Source: Synergistaceae bacterium
GTDB lineage: Bacteria > Synergistota > Synergistia > Synergistales > Synergistaceae
Assembly: GCA_031290815.1 (NCBI GenBank)
Contig: JAISLO010000298.1
Coordinates: 1-5,571 of the forward strand
Direction of reading: 5' to 3'
DNA: 5,571 bases
Each line of letters begins with the position of its first letter. Position 1 is the first letter of the stretch. The position numbers were made by a program, and so were the translations under genes. This document shows, in pieces, positions 4,516 through 5,571 of the stretch. Under the pieces are notes generated by a model. It saw only the letters and a program-made list of their open reading frames with translations, had not been told where the DNA came from and ran no database searches.

Positions 4516-5571
4516 ATGATCATGGATGAAAAAAAGCGGCCGAGGCTGGCCCTGTTGCTGAGGGTTTCGCGAGGCAGCCGGATGCTTTACGCTGCAGCCG
4601 TGCTGTTGATGCTGATATCGGTCTTCTGCGGATTTCTGCTTCCGCAGGTGATCCGTTTCGTGGTCGACAACGTCGTGGGGGGCCTGCCGGTCTCGGACAT
4701 TCCCGCCGTCACTGCTGTTTTGGCTTTGCTTGGCGTGGAAAAGACGACGGAGTCGCTGAGGGAGAACATCGCGGTGTGTGGGGGCATTGTGCTGGCCATC
4801 GCGGCGTTTGGAGGAAGCTGCGGTTATCTGTACCGCAGGATGCTCGCCCTCGGCGCGGAGGGCCTGATAAAGCGGCTGCGAAGCGAACTGTTCGCCCATA
4901 TTCAATCCCTGCCGTACAAATGGCACATCGAAGTACAGACTGGCGACATAATCCAGAGGTGCACGTCCGACGTCGAGATCGTCCGCAGCTTCGTATTCAC
5001 GCATATCATCGAGATAGCGCGGGCGGTAGTGCTCGTTGTCTTCGCGTATGGCATCCTTTTCCGGATAGACGCCTACCTGTCGTTTGCCTCATTTGCCTTT
5101 CTGCCGGCGATATTCCTCTACTCCTTCGTGTTTCTGCGCGCGACCGCGGACAGGTTCCTCCTTGTGGACGAGGCCGAGGGACAGCTTCTCGCTGCGGCGC
5201 AGGAGAACTTCACCGGAGTCCGGGTTGTCCGCGCGTTCGGACGGGAGAGCCATGAGATCGAAAAATTCGGGCGCAGAAACGAAGTCTACGCCAACCTGTG
5301 GGTAAAGCTCGGAAACATGCTGAGCACATTCTGGGGTGTCGGCGACCTCATAACCGGGATGCAGATGATCGTCATCTGCACTTTCGGCGCAATCAGGGCG
5401 GCCTCCGGAGGCATAACCGTGGGCGAGTTCATTGTATTTCTCACATACAACTCCATGACCATCTGGCCGGTCCGCGGGCTCGGGAGAGAGCTCTCGGAGG
5501 CCAGCAAGGCCGGAGTGTCCCTCGGCCGCCTGGTCGAAATACTGGACGCGCGGCCCGAGACAGACCCTCCC
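4516..5571 (+). CDS. ABC exporter subunit, transmembrane half (partial at right edge)
   Basis: The frame is open from ATG 4516 (or ATG 4522, giving MDEKKRPR) to the window end: 352 codons of a protein normally near 580-620. A TGA at 4510-4512 limits the start. What is present is the exporter-type (type IV) membrane domain: hydrophobic segments at about 24-44, 86-106, 163-183, 186-207, 277-296 and 302-320, with a long external loop (52-85) after the first helix. Family landmarks are LFAHIQSLPYKWHIEVQTGD (125-144), SDVEIVRSF (151-159) and FTGVRVVRAFGRE (232-244). LGRLVEILDARPE (336-348) is the usual link to the ATPase domain, which lies outside the window. Such half-transporters work as dimers, often with a partner encoded next door, exporting drugs, lipids or peptides; the substrate cannot be told. 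The start lacks a clear ribosome binding site. Confidence 0.9.
   Translation, partial: MIMDEKKRPRLALLLRVSRGSRMLYAAAVLLMLISVFCGFLLPQVIRFVVDNVVGGLPVSDIPAVTAVLALLGVEKTTESLRENIAVCGGIVLAIAAFGGSCGYLYRRMLALGAEGLIKRLRSELFAHIQSLPYKWHIEVQTGDIIQRCTSDVEIVRSFVFTHIIEIARAVVLVVFAYGILFRIDAYLSFASFAFLPAIFLYSFVFLRATADRFLLVDEAEGQLLAAAQENFTGVRVVRAFGRESHEIEKFGRRNEVYANLWVKLGNMLSTFWGVGDLITGMQMIVICTFGAIRAASGGITVGEFIVFLTYNSMTIWPVRGLGRELSEASKAGVSLGRLVEILDARPETDPP

Noticed and set aside
4347..4523. N-terminal extension of the glycosylase up to 4523
   Set aside because: The added residues are unlike homologues and contain Pro, Cys and Arg clusters typical of non-coding DNA. The region also holds the ABC promoter and leader frame.
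4474..5004. A 176-codon minus-strand frame opposite the ABC gene
   Set aside because: The plus strand encodes a clear ABC exporter membrane domain here. The minus-strand product is low in hydrophobic residues and shows no motif.
4776..5255. A 159-codon plus-strand frame inside the ABC gene in another frame
   Set aside because: Rich in Arg, Pro and Gly, as expected of an out-of-frame reading of GC-rich DNA, and fully contained in the ABC gene.

Overview
The window is bacterial: mostly intact protein genes, Shine-Dalgarno sequences and sigma70-like promoters. The lineage cannot be fixed from sequence alone. The main coding block (from about 760 on) is GC-rich but uses many AGG (Arg) and ATA (Ile) codons. 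That habit, plus a UxaA-family gene and a signalling protein, would suit an anaerobic heterotroph such as a member of Synergistota or a Clostridia-like lineage; this is a weak inference. No insertion sequence, tRNA, rRNA or CRISPR array was seen.

Layout. Positions 1-34 (minus) hold only the first codons of a gene that leaves the window on the left, with a good ribosome binding site and an N-terminus like a membrane-anchored receptor. Positions 41-297 are AT-rich and non-coding apart from possible promoters. Positions 298-458 hold a frameshifted, truncated remnant of a GNAT acetyltransferase. It overlaps the start of an intact 88-residue protein made only of the TfoX/Sxy C-terminal domain (446-712). 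Positions 761-2224 encode a full-length relative of altronate dehydratase (UxaA) in which nearly every active-site signature has been replaced although the frame and fold signatures remain. A 236-bp gap carries a clear promoter for a 402-residue protein (2461-3669) with four membrane helices, a PAS-like domain and a degenerate GGDEF domain that keeps a c-di-GMP-binding I-site pattern. Tail to tail with it, only 8 bp away, is a minus-strand Mpg/AAG-type 3-methyladenine DNA glycosylase (3678-4346) with its catalytic residues intact. Divergent from the glycosylase is an ABC exporter subunit (4516 to the right edge); only its transmembrane half is inside the window.

The genes do not form one pathway. 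tfoX-C and the uxaA-like gene are co-directional and closely spaced, and the GGDEF-like gene has its own promoter. The glycosylase and ABC genes share a divergent control region. In it a perfect 9-bp inverted repeat (4352-4360 / 4379-4387) puts a TATAAT box in each arm, one pointing at each gene. A 14-codon reading frame with a strong ribosome binding site precedes the ABC gene, which has no good site of its own.

Most interesting points: the UxaA-like apparent pseudoenzyme, the GGDEF-like apparent c-di-GMP receptor, and the compact divergent promoter with its leader reading frame. I see no convincing evidence of an entirely new multi-gene system in this stretch.
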